From Nipponacmea schrenckii (lineage: Eukaryota > Mollusca > Gastropoda > Lottiidae), in contig JAUJPP010000012.1 of NCBI GenBank assembly GCA_030562195.1, positions 6,944,001 through 7,008,000 on the forward strand: a DNA stretch of 64,000 bases. The letters are read 5' to 3'. The notes below the pieces were generated by a model. That model did no database searches. It saw only the letters and a program-made list of their open reading frames with translations, and was not told the origin of the DNA. The first letter of the stretch is position 1. Each line of letters starts with the position of its first letter. This document shows positions 46,186 to 57,130 of the stretch, piece after piece. Made by a program: the position numbers and the translations under genes.

Positions 46186-46260
46186 TTTAGAAATGATGAT
46201 TATAAACCGCCCCAGTCTGAATGACTCAATACATATGAGGATTCGGTTGTCTGATCTAAA
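46186..46260 (+). ncRNA. Box C/D snoRNA family B, copy 1
   Basis: Stem TTTAGA/TCTAAA, C box ATGATGA (46193-46199), D' CTGA, D box CTGA (46251-46254). The D' guide ACCGCCCCAGT is complementary to ACTGGGGCGGT, a conserved large-subunit rRNA segment (from memory). A second guide lies before D (GAGGATTCGGTTGT). Confidence 0.85.
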
Positions 46261-46408
46261 CTGCTTCTCATAAAAAAAATAATCTACTAGTGCTAAAATG
46301 AAAACTTTATTTCAGGTGACAAAATGGAAGTTGATTTGGTTCAAAGGGGTGTTCATCAACAGGTAAATAAACTGGTTTATCTTGTAAATGATGATTGATT
46401 GTAACTTG

Positions 46409-46489
46409 TTTTCTAATGATGATACAATGGAATTACCGTTTGATTTTTAATGAAACAGTTTCCATGGCTGCTTTTTATTCTGAAGAAAA
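46409..46489 (+). ncRNA. Box C/D snoRNA family A, copy 2
   Basis: Same stem, boxes and 18S guide as copy 1. The preceding GATTGATTGTAACTTG and the following ACTTGAATAAATCTTG are shared with copy 4 at 48411, so the surrounding intron was duplicated too. Confidence 0.82.
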
Positions 46490-46504
46490 CTTGAATAAAT
46501 CTTG

Positions 46505-46578
46505 TTAGAAATGATGATTATAAACCGCCCCAGTCTGAATGACTCAATACATATGAGGATTCGGTTGTCTGATCTAAA
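46505..46578 (+). ncRNA. Box C/D snoRNA family B, copy 2
   Basis: Stem TTAGA/TCTAA, C ATGATGA, D CTGA. Over the mature region it is identical by eye to copies 1, 3 and 4. It lies 15 nt after a family A copy in the same intron. Confidence 0.85.
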
Positions 46579-46716
46579 CATTAATTAAGTCATACCATAA
46601 TTTAAATAAAATTTGACTTAAAATTTGTTGATTTTTATTGTAGAAATTCTGAAGTTAATAATCTTAAGGTCAGTACAGATTTGAATATCTACAATCTATA
46701 ATACCTGCAAGTTAAA

Positions 46717-46809
46717 TTGAAACATTGATATGATGATATATATAGATAGGGACATATGAATAACACTGATTCTTTATCTTTTACTGAATAATGTTTCAAA
46801 TACTTATAG
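46717..46809 (+). ncRNA. Box C/D snoRNA (93 nt)
   Basis: A perfect 10-bp stem TTGAAACATT/AATGTTTCAA, C box ATGATGA (46730-46736), D box CTGA (46794-46797), internal CTGA after CATATGAATAACA. Single copy; target not recognised. Confidence 0.8.
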
Positions 46810-46941
46810 ATGTTTTACCTCCTTTATTCACAGAGCACTTAATGATTTCTCTTAAACATTTCAGAGATTTGAAGAAGTTCTATCCTAAAAATGGCGGTTG
46901 TTGCAACTACAAAGTAAGAAATTATTTCATGATTTTTTTTT

Positions 46942-47072
46942 TCTTCTAGACCTGGGCAAGGGAACTATAATTGAAGTAGTTAACCCTAATCTCTAGAAGA
47001 TAGATTAAAACCAAAGTATTAATCCCAGCTTATAGATTATCTATAAAGCTGTTTCATGGCTTTGAAACATAC
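46942..47072 (+). ncRNA. Box H/ACA snoRNA, copy 1 (131 nt)
   Basis: The 5' hairpin is closed by TTCTAGA/TCTAGAA with an inner stem AACTA/TAGTT. The hinge AGATTA fits the H box ANANNA. The 3' hairpin has CAAAG/CTTTG and CAGCTTATAGAT/ATCTATAAAGCTG. ACA follows, three bases from the 3' end. It should guide a pseudouridylation; target not worked out. Confidence 0.78.
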
Positions 47073-47281
47073 AAACTTTAGATGTTTAACCATAGTTCCT
47101 CACTTTCAGCAACTATCTTTGTCAATTTAATGAAAAAAACTGTTTTATTTACCGGTACTTCTGTTAGTGTTGAGTGGGTACTTTACGGTGTATATTTTAT
47201 CTTTCAGGGATTTGAAGAACTTTGTAATGAATTCTGGTGTGTGCAATGAGGTAAGATATTGCTTAGTTAGCATTTGTAATT

Positions 47282-47414
47282 TCTTCTAGACCTGGGCAAG
47301 GGAACTATAATTAAAGTAGTTAACCCTAATCTCTAGAAGATAGATTAAAACCCCAAAGTATTAATCCCAGCTTATAGATTATCTATAAAGCTGTTTCATG
47401 GCTTTGGGACATAC
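47282..47414 (+). ncRNA. Box H/ACA snoRNA, copy 2 (133 nt)
   Basis: Near-identical to the copy at 46942, with a few changes (ATTAAAGTAG for ATTGAAGTAG, CCCCAAAG for CCAAAG, GGGACA for GAAACA). Both hairpins, the H box and ACA are kept. It sits in the next intron, so an intron-plus-exon unit was duplicated. Confidence 0.78.
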
Positions 47415-47724
47415 AAAGTTTTAGTTATTGCCTCAATTTTAGAAACTAAAACTGGCCTTGCCAGATGTATAATTTTTTTTTTGCTTCTTCCTTGTAATCA
47501 ATACCAATTATATATTTCAGAGTTAAAGAAATTGTGATGGCTGTTAACAAGTCCAAACCATTTGTACAGGTAATTGACATTCTTTAGGGTTTTGTTTATT
47601 TCGTTGAAGCATTTTGGCTCCCATTTATTAATCCTACATCATAACTCGGAGAGCCCATTTAAATTATATCGTTTAATGCAAACCAGTATCATTTGATAGT
47701 GGCTTAAACTAAAAATACTTCAGG

Positions 47725-47805
47725 TTTTCTAATGATGATACAATGGAATTACCGTTTGATTTTTAATGAAACCGTTTCCATGGCTGCTTTTTATTCTGAA
47801 GAAAA
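47725..47805 (+). ncRNA. Box C/D snoRNA family A, copy 3
   Basis: TTTTCT/AGAAAA stem with intact boxes and 18S guide. One change (ACCGTTTCCATGG for ACAGTTTCCATGG) lies outside the guide. Confidence 0.82.
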
Positions 47806-47820
47806 CTTCAATAAGTCTAG

Positions 47821-47894
47821 TTAGAAATGATGATTATAAACCGCCCCAGTCTGAATGACTCAATACATATGAGGATTCGGTTGTCTGATCTAAA
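47821..47894 (+). ncRNA. Box C/D snoRNA family B, copy 3
   Basis: Same boxes and guides as the other family B copies, 15 nt after family A copy 3. Confidence 0.85.
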
Positions 47895-48410
47895 CGTTAA
47901 CAATTATCTGGAAAATTCGTTTGACATGCTGATCTAAAATGTTTCTGAAGAGAAAAAATCCAAACTGAGAAGCTGTTCGGTAATTTCAAGTCTGAACTTA
48001 TTTTTATTCCAGAATAAAGATGAAACTGGCTATTGAAAGAAATTTATCGAAGTGGAGTTTTTTCTAAAAAAATAAATCTGTTTTTGGCATTTTGGGTCAA
48101 TGTCATGTATAGCTGTGCCTAGAATTACGTATTTTTTTCTAAATCCAGATGTCGGTAGTTCTTTATTAATGTCACTATTCACCAGTATTATTTCATCCCC
48201 TAACGGTTCATTACAGGAATCAGATTTCTTCCGTAAGCAATTTTTCTTTCTGGCCAGTGGTAATTTTGTTTTTTAATTTTAAAAAAGATTTAATTTCTTT
48301 GTACGAAACAAATTCCATAGCAGCTTATTTGGTAAAATCTGGTTCTATTCCTTACTGGGCTTTCTGTGAAAAACTGGTTTATGTTGTAGATTATGATTGA
48401 TTGTAACTTG

Positions 48411-48491
48411 TTTTCTAATGATGATACAATGGAATTACCGTTTGATTTTTAATGAAACAGTTTCCATGGCTGCTTTTTATTCTGAAGAAAA
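48411..48491 (+). ncRNA. Box C/D snoRNA family A, copy 4
   Basis: Identical in boxes and guide to copy 2, with the same flanks. It lies beyond the possible terminal exon at 48013, so either transcription continues further or this copy belongs to an alternative transcript. Confidence 0.8.
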
Positions 48492-48506
48492 CTTGAATAA
48501 ATCTTG

Positions 48507-48580
48507 TTAGAAATGATGATTATAAACCGCCCCAGTCTGAATGACTCAATACATATGAGGATTCGGTTGTCTGATCTAAA
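48507..48580 (+). ncRNA. Box C/D snoRNA family B, copy 4
   Basis: Same boxes and guides as the other copies, 15 nt after family A copy 4. Confidence 0.85.
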
Positions 48581-49367
48581 CATAAACAATTATCTGGAAA
48601 ATTTCGTTTAACATGCTAAAAGTTATTATTTCAGTGCCAGTATTTAATCTCATTTGAAATGTTGAGAAATGAAATGCAGATTTAATGAACTGAAACCTTA
48701 ATTGAAATTCTGTTTGTAGAATGTTCAGTACTTAATATCCGGAGTTAATCTTTGGCCAATCATTACTAAGTACTAGGAGTGGCAAATATCAAATTGGTGG
48801 TTTGTGATTGATGTTTTAAGACATACCACCCTTTCAAATAAAGCACCGCCTTGGACATGTCATTATGATTGTTCTAGGCCGCAAATGGAAGGTAGATTAA
48901 ATTCAGAGCTAGGGTGAGATGTCACTTACATAGTGGTTATCTCAATGGTTTTGATACAAATTGTCGACAGTAAAAAAAAATTCCCCTGGTGTTTTCAAAC
49001 TTTTTAATTATATTGACCTTCCAGTACAGTTGATCGATCTCGGCTTCAGAAATCAATTTAGAATTCGTATCTGGTCTAAAATAGGATGTTTACACGTCGA
49101 GATTTAATTTCCTCAGGACGATTTCTTGCCCCCAAACCGTAGAGAAAAGCCGTTTTAGTACGATGGAATCCAGTATATAGTTAGTTGAATTAATACAAGT
49201 TGAAAAATAATTTTTTTATGTACTGGAAAGTTGTATTGATAGCTAAAATTGGAATCTTGCGGAGGGTACAGCATTTGAATGTCAAATATAAATTATTAAA
49301 CGTAAGAATCGTAGAGTTAATCCGAAAAATAAGTTCTGTAACTATTTCATTGTAAGATGTTTTACCA
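48581..49367. other. End of the snoRNA host gene; little else seen
   Basis: An acceptor-like TTATTTCAG near 48633 followed by AATAAA near 48838 could define an alternative last exon. The rest is unassigned. Confidence 0.4.
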
Positions 49368-49441
49368 TTAGAAATGATGATTATAAACCGCCCCAGTCTG
49401 AATGACTCAATACATATGAGGATTCGGTGATCTGATCTAAA
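49368..49441 (+). ncRNA. Box C/D snoRNA family B, copy 5 (solitary)
   Basis: Stem TTAGA/TCTAA, C ATGATGA, D' and D CTGA intact. The base pair region before D differs (CGGTGATCTGA for CGGTTGTCTGA), which changes the second guide. No family A partner lies upstream and it is nearly 0.8 kb beyond copy 4. Confidence 0.75.
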
Positions 49442-49692
49442 TGGTGACCCCTCATTTATGATAATGTAGTTAGTACTCCTGGATAGTCGCTTCGGACGGT
49501 TCTATTACTAGCCTGTGGTAAAGAATAGTGTTGCTTATTAAACTCCTGTTCATACTATATTCTAGTTTTTATGCTGTCAATATTCAACTTCTCGATTATC
49601 CTTCAATGGTACCCCTCGTTTAAATTTGTTAAATATGTTTCCTTCGTCACCTTAACCTGGCAATTATTTATATTAGACACTGTTGCCCCCTA

Positions 49693-49974
49693 ATTATACG
49701 TCCACATGAAATTTGGAGCGTATATTGTCACCCATCCACAATTGCTCGTAAACACTCGAGAAGGCTCCTGTCGGATTTTAAACGTAACTTTGTGTTAATC
49801 ACTCGAGGATTAACCCTACTGAAATCAGCCAAATCGTGACTTTTAGTATTAGTTATTGCCCTTGTTCTTGAAAACTCGTTCAAATTTGTCTCATTAACAC
49901 ACACAAAGACAATTCTGAGCGTTTATCACCCGAGGTTGAACCATATTGAAAATGATAAAATATTATTGAAAGCT
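49693..49974 (+). mobile_element. Truncated hairpin-headed repeat
   Basis: The head TTATACGTCCACATGAAATT, GAGCGTATATTGTC and CACAATTGCTCGTAAACACT are recognisable. About one core unit follows before the next full element begins at 49975, so this copy was probably interrupted by it. Confidence 0.65.
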
Positions 49975-52115
49975 CATTTTTATACGCCCACATGAAATGG
50001 GGGGCGTATATTGTCGTCACCCACGTCCGTCCGTCCGTCCGTCCACAATTGCTCGTAAACACTCTACACGGTGTAATTCTTGACGGATTTAGATGAAACT
50101 TAATATGAGTGTTTATGATCACGCAAGGATGAACCCTATTGAAAATCAGCGAAATCGGAAAAAAATTAGTATGAGTTCGTGCCCTTGTTCTTGAATGGCT
50201 CGTAAACACTCTACAATGTGCAATTCTTGACCGATTTTGATGAAACTTGGTGTCAGAGTATGTTATAACTCAAGGATAAACCCTATCGAAAATCAGCGAA
50301 ATCGAAAAACATTTAGTATGAGTTATTGCCCTTGTTCTTGAAAACGCGTTCAATTTTAGCTTGTAAACATTCTTGAGAGAACAATTTTTAATGGATTTTA
50401 ATGAAACTTGGCCTGAGTATTTGTTATCACCCAAGGATGAAGCCTATTGAAAACCAGTCAAATCGAAAAAAATTAATATCAGTTATTGCCCTTGTTTTTG
50501 AAAACGCGTTCAATTTTTAGCTTGTAAACACTCTACAAAGCACAGTTATTGACCGATTTTGACGAAACTTGCTGAAATTGTTTAATATCACCCGAGAATG
50601 AACCCTTTTGAAAATAGCACATATCGAAATATATTTAATAGGAATTATTGCCTTTGTTCTATAAAATGTGTTGGATTTTTGCCTTGTAAACACTCTACAA
50701 GTCACAATTCTTGAGCGATTTTGACATAACTTGGCATGAGTATTTGTAATCACCTAAGGATGAACCCTATTGAAATTCAGTTAAATCGAAAAATATTTAG
50801 TATGATCAGTTATTGCCCTTGTGTTTGAAAACGCGTTCAATTTTAGCTTGTAAGCACTATAGAAAGAACAATTCTTAATGGATTTTGATAAAACTTGGCT
50901 TGAGTATTTGTTTTTACCCAAGGATGAACCTTATTGAAAATCAAATAAATCGAAATCTATTTAGTGTCAGTTATTGCCCTTGTGTTTGAAAACCGGTTTA
51001 ACTTTTTAATAAATACTCTAGAAGGTACAATTCATGACCAATGTTGACAAAACTCACTGAAATTGTTGGATATCGCAAGGGATGAAATATTAAAATATAT
51101 CTAATATGAATTATTGCCCTTGTTCTTTTAAGCGCGTTCAATTTTTGTCTCGTAAACACTCTACATGGCACAATTCTTGATGAATTTCGATGAAACTTGG
51201 TGTGAGAGTGTGTTATAACTCAAGGATGAACCCTATTGAAAAGCGAAATCGAAAATTTTTTTAGTATGAGTTACTGCCCTTGTTCTTGAAAACGCATTCA
51301 ATTTTAGCTTGTAAACACTCTAGAAAGAACTATTTTTAATGGATTTTGATAAAACTTTTGGGTTGAGTATTTGTTTTTACCCAAAGATGAACCCTATTAT
51401 AAATCAAATAAATAGAAATATATTTAGTGTCAGTTATAGCCCTTGTTCTTGAAAACGCGTTCAATTTTAGCTTGTAAACACTCTAGAAAGAACAATTTTT
51501 AATGGATTTCGATGTAACTTGGCTGGAGTATTTGTTGTCTCCCAAGGATGAACTCTATTGAAAATCGAAAAATATTTAGTACAAGTTATTGCCCTTGTTT
51601 TTGAAAACGCGTTCAATTTAACTCGTAAACACTCTAGAAAGAACAATTTTGAATGGATTTTGATGAAGCTTGGCTTTAGTATTTGTTTTCTCACAAGGAT
51701 AAACCCTATTGAAAATCAGATAAATCGAAAAATATTTAGTGTCAGTTATTGGGCCTGTTTTTAAAATCGCTTTCAACTTTTGGCTTGTGAACACTCTAAA
51801 CATTCATTTTTGACAAAACTCGCTGAAATTGTTTAATATCAACCAAGAATGAGCCTTATTAAGAATTAATAATATATCAAAATATTATTAAGGGTGAACC
51901 CTATTTCAAATCATAAAAAAACCGAAAAATATTTAATGAGTTGAGTTAGGTACATTTCTTGACAGTTTTTAATGAAACTAGAGACCCTAGAAAAAAATAT
52001 ATGGTGGAAGGTTGAATATTTCATTCCACTTTTGTAACCTTACTGAAAAGTTTTTATTTGAAATAAATGCTGCCAGTGGGCGTATATTACCTTGCCTGGC
52101 AAGTTATCTTAATTT
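49975..52115 (+). mobile_element. Hairpin-headed element with ~170-bp tandem core, copy 1
   Basis: The head TTTTATACGCCCACATGA with GGGGGGCGTATATTGTCG can fold on itself (TACGCCC/GGGCGTA). A (GTCC)n stretch and about a dozen core units follow, each with CTCGTAAACACTCTA-like, GGATTTTGATGAAACTTGG, AAGGATGAACCCTATTGAAA and TTATTGCCCTTGTTCTTGAA phrases. The tail is GTGGGCGTATATTACC then CTTGCCTGGCAAG. Head and tail share an inverted TATACGCCCAC/GTGGGCGTATA. No coding capacity; minus-strand ORFs of 60-110 codons are repeat artefacts. Design and size recall non-autonomous Helitron/Helentron-type elements with tandem cores in bivalves (inference). Confidence 0.78.
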
Positions 52116-52211
52116 TGGCTCGTGAACACTAAAAGGCACAATATTTTTTAGTAATTTTAAGTTTAAATGTATTTCATTCGTGCGCTTCGAATAGGACGAT
52201 ATCTTACCGCT

Positions 52212-52400
52212 ACTTTTTACGCCCACATGAATATGTATATTGTCTGTCTGTGAAAATTGGTGTGAGCATTGGAATTGACTAGACAGTTGTCAAGTTCGAA
52301 TTTGGCGATTTAGATGAAGGGTTTCTATATATAAATCAAAGTAAAACTGATTTAACAACGCTGATGTGTGGTCGTATGTTACCTTGACTGGCAAGCTCAG
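52212..52400 (+). mobile_element. Short copy of the hairpin-headed repeat
   Basis: Begins TTTTTACGCCCACATGAATA and ends CCTTGACTGGCAAGCTCAG. No tandem core: head and tail are joined by about 120 bp also found at 10830-10960 (GGAATTGACTAGACAGTTGT). Confidence 0.7.
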
Positions 52401-52669
52401 CTATCTTTTGAATATTTCTCAATTGCGATTAATTACAATGTTGGTACGAGAGTTCCTCTCTGCTAATCAAACTATCCTATGATAAGTCAATGTCTGCTAT
52501 TGGTTGTGTCTCGTGCTGATAAATATTTTTTTCGAGATTTAGAATAAAGCAACTCTTTGGTCAATTAAACTGAAACAATTTGAATTAAAATAAATTTTGT
52601 AAGTCTTGAAGTGTTGCATTCTACCCAGTTCTATAGACCTTCATTAATACTGATTACATACATTTGTAC

Positions 52670-53100
52670 GATTGCAAAGGCCCCCCAAAAAATTTTTGAT
52701 GGGGGGCAAAAATATCTTTTGCCGCCCCCCCCCCCAAAATGAAATAAAATAATTATATGTACTAGCCTAACTATGTAATTGTCTCATAAGGCCATATTTG
52801 TAAATTTCTTTGGGTTTTTTAACCTTTGAAGCTGGTAATACAATCAAAGAATATAAGTTTGTCTATCACGATAAAATTATTTGAAGAAATAATTGTTTTA
52901 ATTAAATAAAATCAAACTTGAAGATATCATGAATAGCTTTATAATGAAAACATTCGAAAGGAAGTCTGTCTTCGGACAATTCGATTGATTTTGAAATAAA
53001 GGTATAGTGTATATGAATGATAACAGTTTTTTGACTTTGAACTAGTTTAATTGCCCCCCCCCCCATGTTAAAATTTGTTCCCGCGCCCCTGGTTTGCATG
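52670..53100. repeat. C/G-run-bounded repeat
   Basis: Left end GCAAAGGCCCCCCAAAAAAT with GGGGGGCAAAAATATC, right end CCCCCCCCCCATGTTAAAAT and GCGCCCCTGG. The runs at both ends suggest a short non-autonomous element, but no clean target duplication was seen. Confidence 0.4.
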
Positions 53101-53185
53101 TTATTGCCCTTGAATTTGTAAAATCTCGTCAAAATTCTATTGTGGGTTCAAACTACAATTTTTATTTAAATTGATAACGATTGTA

Positions 53186-54150
53186 TACGCCAGCACGAAA
53201 TGGGCGGCGTGTATTGTCCTCACCGCCTGTCCGTCCACAATTACTCTAGAAGGCGCAATTATTAACGGATTTTGGTGAAATTATATATGAATGTTTATAA
53301 TCACGCAAGGATGAACCCCATTGAAAATCCGGTTTAGGCCTATTTTACTGTTCTCACCTTTGAGCCACGCCGGAAGATGTTTGTCACGTGGAGTGATGGG
53401 TCATTACTTTCAAAGGTTTGAGGGGTTTCTAACAGGAAGCACCGTAAGGGCAGACTGTTGTTGGTCTGAGTGGGTAATGAGGGTCCAGTGTTTTGGTTGT
53501 TTGTTTTTTTTTTCTCCCTCCACCCCACCAACGGTCTCTACAGGGTTTGCCTTTTCCTGTAGGCTTATAGCCATATTTTCTCCCAGCCCTAACATCTACA
53601 GGAGGGGTGAACGGGTGAGACCAGAATACTGTCAATTTTTGGCTCACACTCTGCAAGGCACAATTCATGATCAATTTTAACTAAACTCGCTGAAATTTTT
53701 TGATATCCCCCCAAGGATGAGTCCTATTGAAAATTTAAAATGTCAAGGTATTTTTAATATGAATCATCGCCCTTGTTCTTTAATACGCATTCGATTTTTG
53801 CCTCGTAAACTCTTTACGGGGCACAATTCTTTAAGGATTTCGATGGAACTTAGTATTTGTAATCACCCCAGGATGAACCCTGTTGAAATAGAAAAATATT
53901 TAATATCCCTTATATCCATTGCTTTTTAAAACACGTTAAAATTTTAGCTCAATAACACTGTAGAAGGCAGTTTTTTAACAGATTTAGAAAAAAATGCTGA
54001 AAGGATGAACCCTCTTGAAAATAAGAAATATCGCAAAATAATTGATATGAATTATTGCCCTTGTTCCTTAAAATGATTTCGATTTTTGGCTCAAATACTC
54101 TACACGGCGCAATTCCTTATAGAATTTTGATGAAACTTCAGTATTGGTTG
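53186..54150 (+). mobile_element. Decayed hairpin-headed repeat with a ~300-bp insertion
   Basis: Head GTATACGCCAGCACGAAATG with GGCGGCGTGTATTGTCC, then core units as at 49975 but more diverged, up to about 54150. No tail. The core is broken between about 53330 and 53640 by unrelated GC-richer sequence; its ends (TGTTCTCACC and GGTGAGACCAG) are weakly inverted. Confidence 0.6.
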
Positions 54151-54539
54151 ATTTGGCTATCTTTTTTTTAGAGGGGAATTTTCTATCTTTCCTTGATTTT
54201 GCTTATCTTCGATTGTGTTACCAAAGATAATGATTAGAATACATATCGTCGCTCTCCCGGCGAATATGCATTTTTTTTTCAAATTTGAGATTATTGCATT
54301 AAATCCATCATATTCTCACAGATTATTGTCTCTTAATTTCAGAACTAATGTATAAGACCCTTATAAAATATGCAGGTGATACAATGGCGAATATACTAAA
54401 ATGTTCGTATATACTTTCTTGCTTAGTGGCGAATATAAGATTCGCCAGTTAGATTTTATTTTCATTTGTAATACGTATGACATATTGGCGAATATTCGGT
54501 ACTATTTTCAAGAGAGAGTTATCTTGCCTACTCAAAAAA

Positions 54540-57130
54540 GCCCGGACTTCAGCTTTTGAGTTTGAAAATGATTAAGATTATGATGGTGATCAAGATGAAG
54601 ATTATGTCCCTCCTTTATCTGATTCAGAAGGTGACAACATAAAAAAGATACGTGTGAAAGAGGTGGCTGGGAACAAGAAATATTTGTAGCGTGCCAGAAA
54701 TGTTTGACGATGATGTGTAATGACAATTTTCTTGAAGTATGCCTTTGTCTTCAACGTAGCTCTTCTAAGACGAAAAGTGATCAAGATAAACCGGAGCAAT
54801 TTGCAATCGATGGAGAAGCAAGGTAAGATGAAGATACGATTCCCAACAAGACACACACCAAAAGAAAATCATCGTTAAAGAAAGCCGTAATAAAGGTTTA
54901 CCGTACCATAGTGAAAAATCTTACAATCTTGTGGCGGCTAGAAATCTATTAAAGCCATCTTGTATATCTGAGATATGCGAGAAACGTGGTCTTTCCTGTA
55001 AAACTTTTAAAGATGCAAGAAGGAAATCCATAACAGAAGAATATTATCTTATACCAAATACAGAAGACAAACGTTAAAGATGGGTTGCCTCATTAATTAG
55101 AGCCAAAGTAAGCTTACTAATTGATTAATCTGGGTTTCTAATGAATAACCCATGTATTCTAAAGTTCAAAAGACCTATGTGGACGTAGAAATGCTTGTGG
55201 AATCCATTTGACTCTGATCTGCTTTGAAACGCTGAATTTAGACTCCATGTTTGTTCACGTGAACTTAATGACATCATATGAATGAAGGCGTCTAAAAATT
55301 GATTTTGTATTTTATTAATGAGTTAAAACTTATTTAAATTAATGTTTTTACAATATGACATTTAAACATTTTATTGCCTTTGCTAGGGATAATAAATGGA
55401 ATATCAAAATACCATTGTTGGGGAAAATATTAAGGAATGTGGGCAATAACATAACGTCTTGATTTATGTACCGAATTGACAGACTGGATGATCAAAAAAA
55501 GATCAACGACATTTGAGACTTCACGTACATACCTATGTTATTACCCTACCGTGGGAATGCGGTCATAATTAGCCTAATTATGAGTTAATTAATGACTTGT
55601 GGGACCATCTGGTATTTTCCCAGTCATTAGAACACCTCTACTTTCTATTGATATAAGTATTACCGGTTCAATTATGGATATATATTTGAAAATAAGGGAA
55701 GGAAACTTTAATGGATAGTACATCATGTTGTGTCCAGAGCGCCATTTCGAACAACTAAGCACGCAGAAGAAGATAGCCGCAAGAATAGAACACTCGTTTA
55801 TCACTTACCCCATGAAGATGGGCAGCTAGTACAGGTGTGCCGTGTGATGTGTCTGGCCACAACCGGCGTCGCTGAAAGACAGATCCGCACCGCTTTGGAG
55901 AAGGTATCTAAGGAAGTGGTTGTAGATAGCGAAAAGAGAGGCAGGCGTCATGAGGCTGTTCAGATTGGAGATATAGAAATTCGAAACATATTTAAAACAC
56001 ATATCAACAGATTTCCTTGTACAGAATCTCATTACTGTAGTTCAAACTCACAGTGTCAGTATTTATCCCCAGAATTGACGATGGGAAAAATGTATCAAAT
56101 GCTACATAATGAAACTGGAAAAAAATATCTCATTTGCAACCTACTATAGAGTATTCAAACATGAATTTAATGTTTTTTCGTCCGAAAAAAAGATTTGTGT
56201 GGTATTTGTGAAGGTTTTCGCGCAGGTTCAGCGGGTGAAAAGACAACACTTACCGAAAGATACCTATCACACATTGCCGAAAAAGATGCATCCAGAGAGA
56301 TCAAAGACCAAATTAAGTCCAACAATCCAAGCCACATCCTTGCATCTTTTGATTTGCAACAAGTCCTCTACCTTCCAAAAAATAAAAGATGTGAAGTGTT
56401 GTATAAAAGACGCCTGTCGAATTATAATTTTACAATTTACAACATAAAAACAAAAAGTGTAAGCTGCTATTTGTGACATGAGGGCATTGCATCCAGGGGT
56501 TCAAATGAAATAGCTTCAAATGTTTACGATTTTCTAAGGAGGTCTGACCATATTGGTTAGAAAAAGTCTCTTTCTTTGCAGATGGATGTTCTGGTCAAAA
56601 CAAAAATTCGATTATGCCAGCAATGCTATTGAATTTTATTAGCAAATCAAAATTCATAGAAGAGATCACTTTGCATTTTTTTGAAACCAATCCTGGTCAA
56701 AATAAAGGTGATTCAGTCCCCAGCACAATTGAGCGAGCAAGATAGAGATGTGAAGAAATTACCTTGCCATCGGAGCTCTCCATGCTAATTAAGATGTCAA
56801 GACGAGACCCTAATTTTGTTAAAGAAGTCTGCACTTCAAACATACTAGACTGGAAAACCATTTCCCAATCCCATGGTTTGGACGAATGTCATACAACTCT
56901 GGGTAAAAAAAATGTGAGCACGCAAAAATCTTTTTTAAATCATCACATTTGCAAAAAGAGTTTTCTACTCTTAATCTTGACGTTCGCAGAAACTTTTCGG
57001 ATATTTCAGAACCATCCAGGCATACTCTTCTCGTCCTTCTATCATCTGCAAAAATACGCTGACCTCTCTTTATTGTGTTCCGGGCATTTTCCTGTTATAC
57101 GCTCTGAAATGTCGAAAGATGTTTTTTAAA
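54540..57130 (+). pseudogene. Decayed transposase-like gene
   Basis: Fragments in several frames read as one protein family found in many copies in invertebrate genomes: an acidic start (DYVPPLSDSEGDN, near 54595), ESRNKGLPYHSEKSYNLVAA (54880-54940), CEKRGLSCKTFKDARRKSI, then after a gap VYHLPHEDGQLVQVCRVMCL (from 55797), a middle part THINRFPCTESHYCSS, and DGCSGQNKNS (56581) followed by HFFETNPGQNKGDS. The DGCSGQNKN block with the later F-E pattern looks like part of a DDE/RNase H-type transposase core. At least four stops or frame changes break it (for example at 54690, 55077, 56148 and 56473), so it cannot make the full protein. No ends or target duplication were found. Family placement is from memory of the motif. 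Confidence 0.65.

Larger units (their letters stand above)
43781..48850 (+). ncRNA. Multi-snoRNA host gene (non-coding, spliced)
   Basis: Short exons with good splice sites alternate with snoRNA-bearing introns: 44534-44580, 44959-44997, 45457-45494, 45912-45973, 46316-46362, 46865-46913, 47208-47250, 47521-47569, and a possible terminal exon from 48013 containing AATAAA. An alternative end is suggested by an acceptor near 48633 and AATAAA at about 48838. No conserved reading frame runs through the exons. Two exons (46865, 47208) begin with the similar GATTTGAAGAA, pointing to exon duplication. This is the layout of UHG/GAS5-type genes, whose products are the intronic snoRNAs. The first exon and promoter were not found. 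Several introns hold two or three snoRNAs, so further small exons may have been missed. Confidence 0.8.

Noticed and set aside
49880..51803. Minus-strand ORFs with repeated LSRVFTS endings, also at 57714-59458
   Set aside because: These are translations of the ~170-bp repeat core and recur with each unit; not genes.
53321..53680. 119-codon ORF and overlapping minus-strand ORFs
   Set aside because: They fall in a GC-richer insertion within a decayed repeat. No family is recognised and the ends read into repeat sequence.
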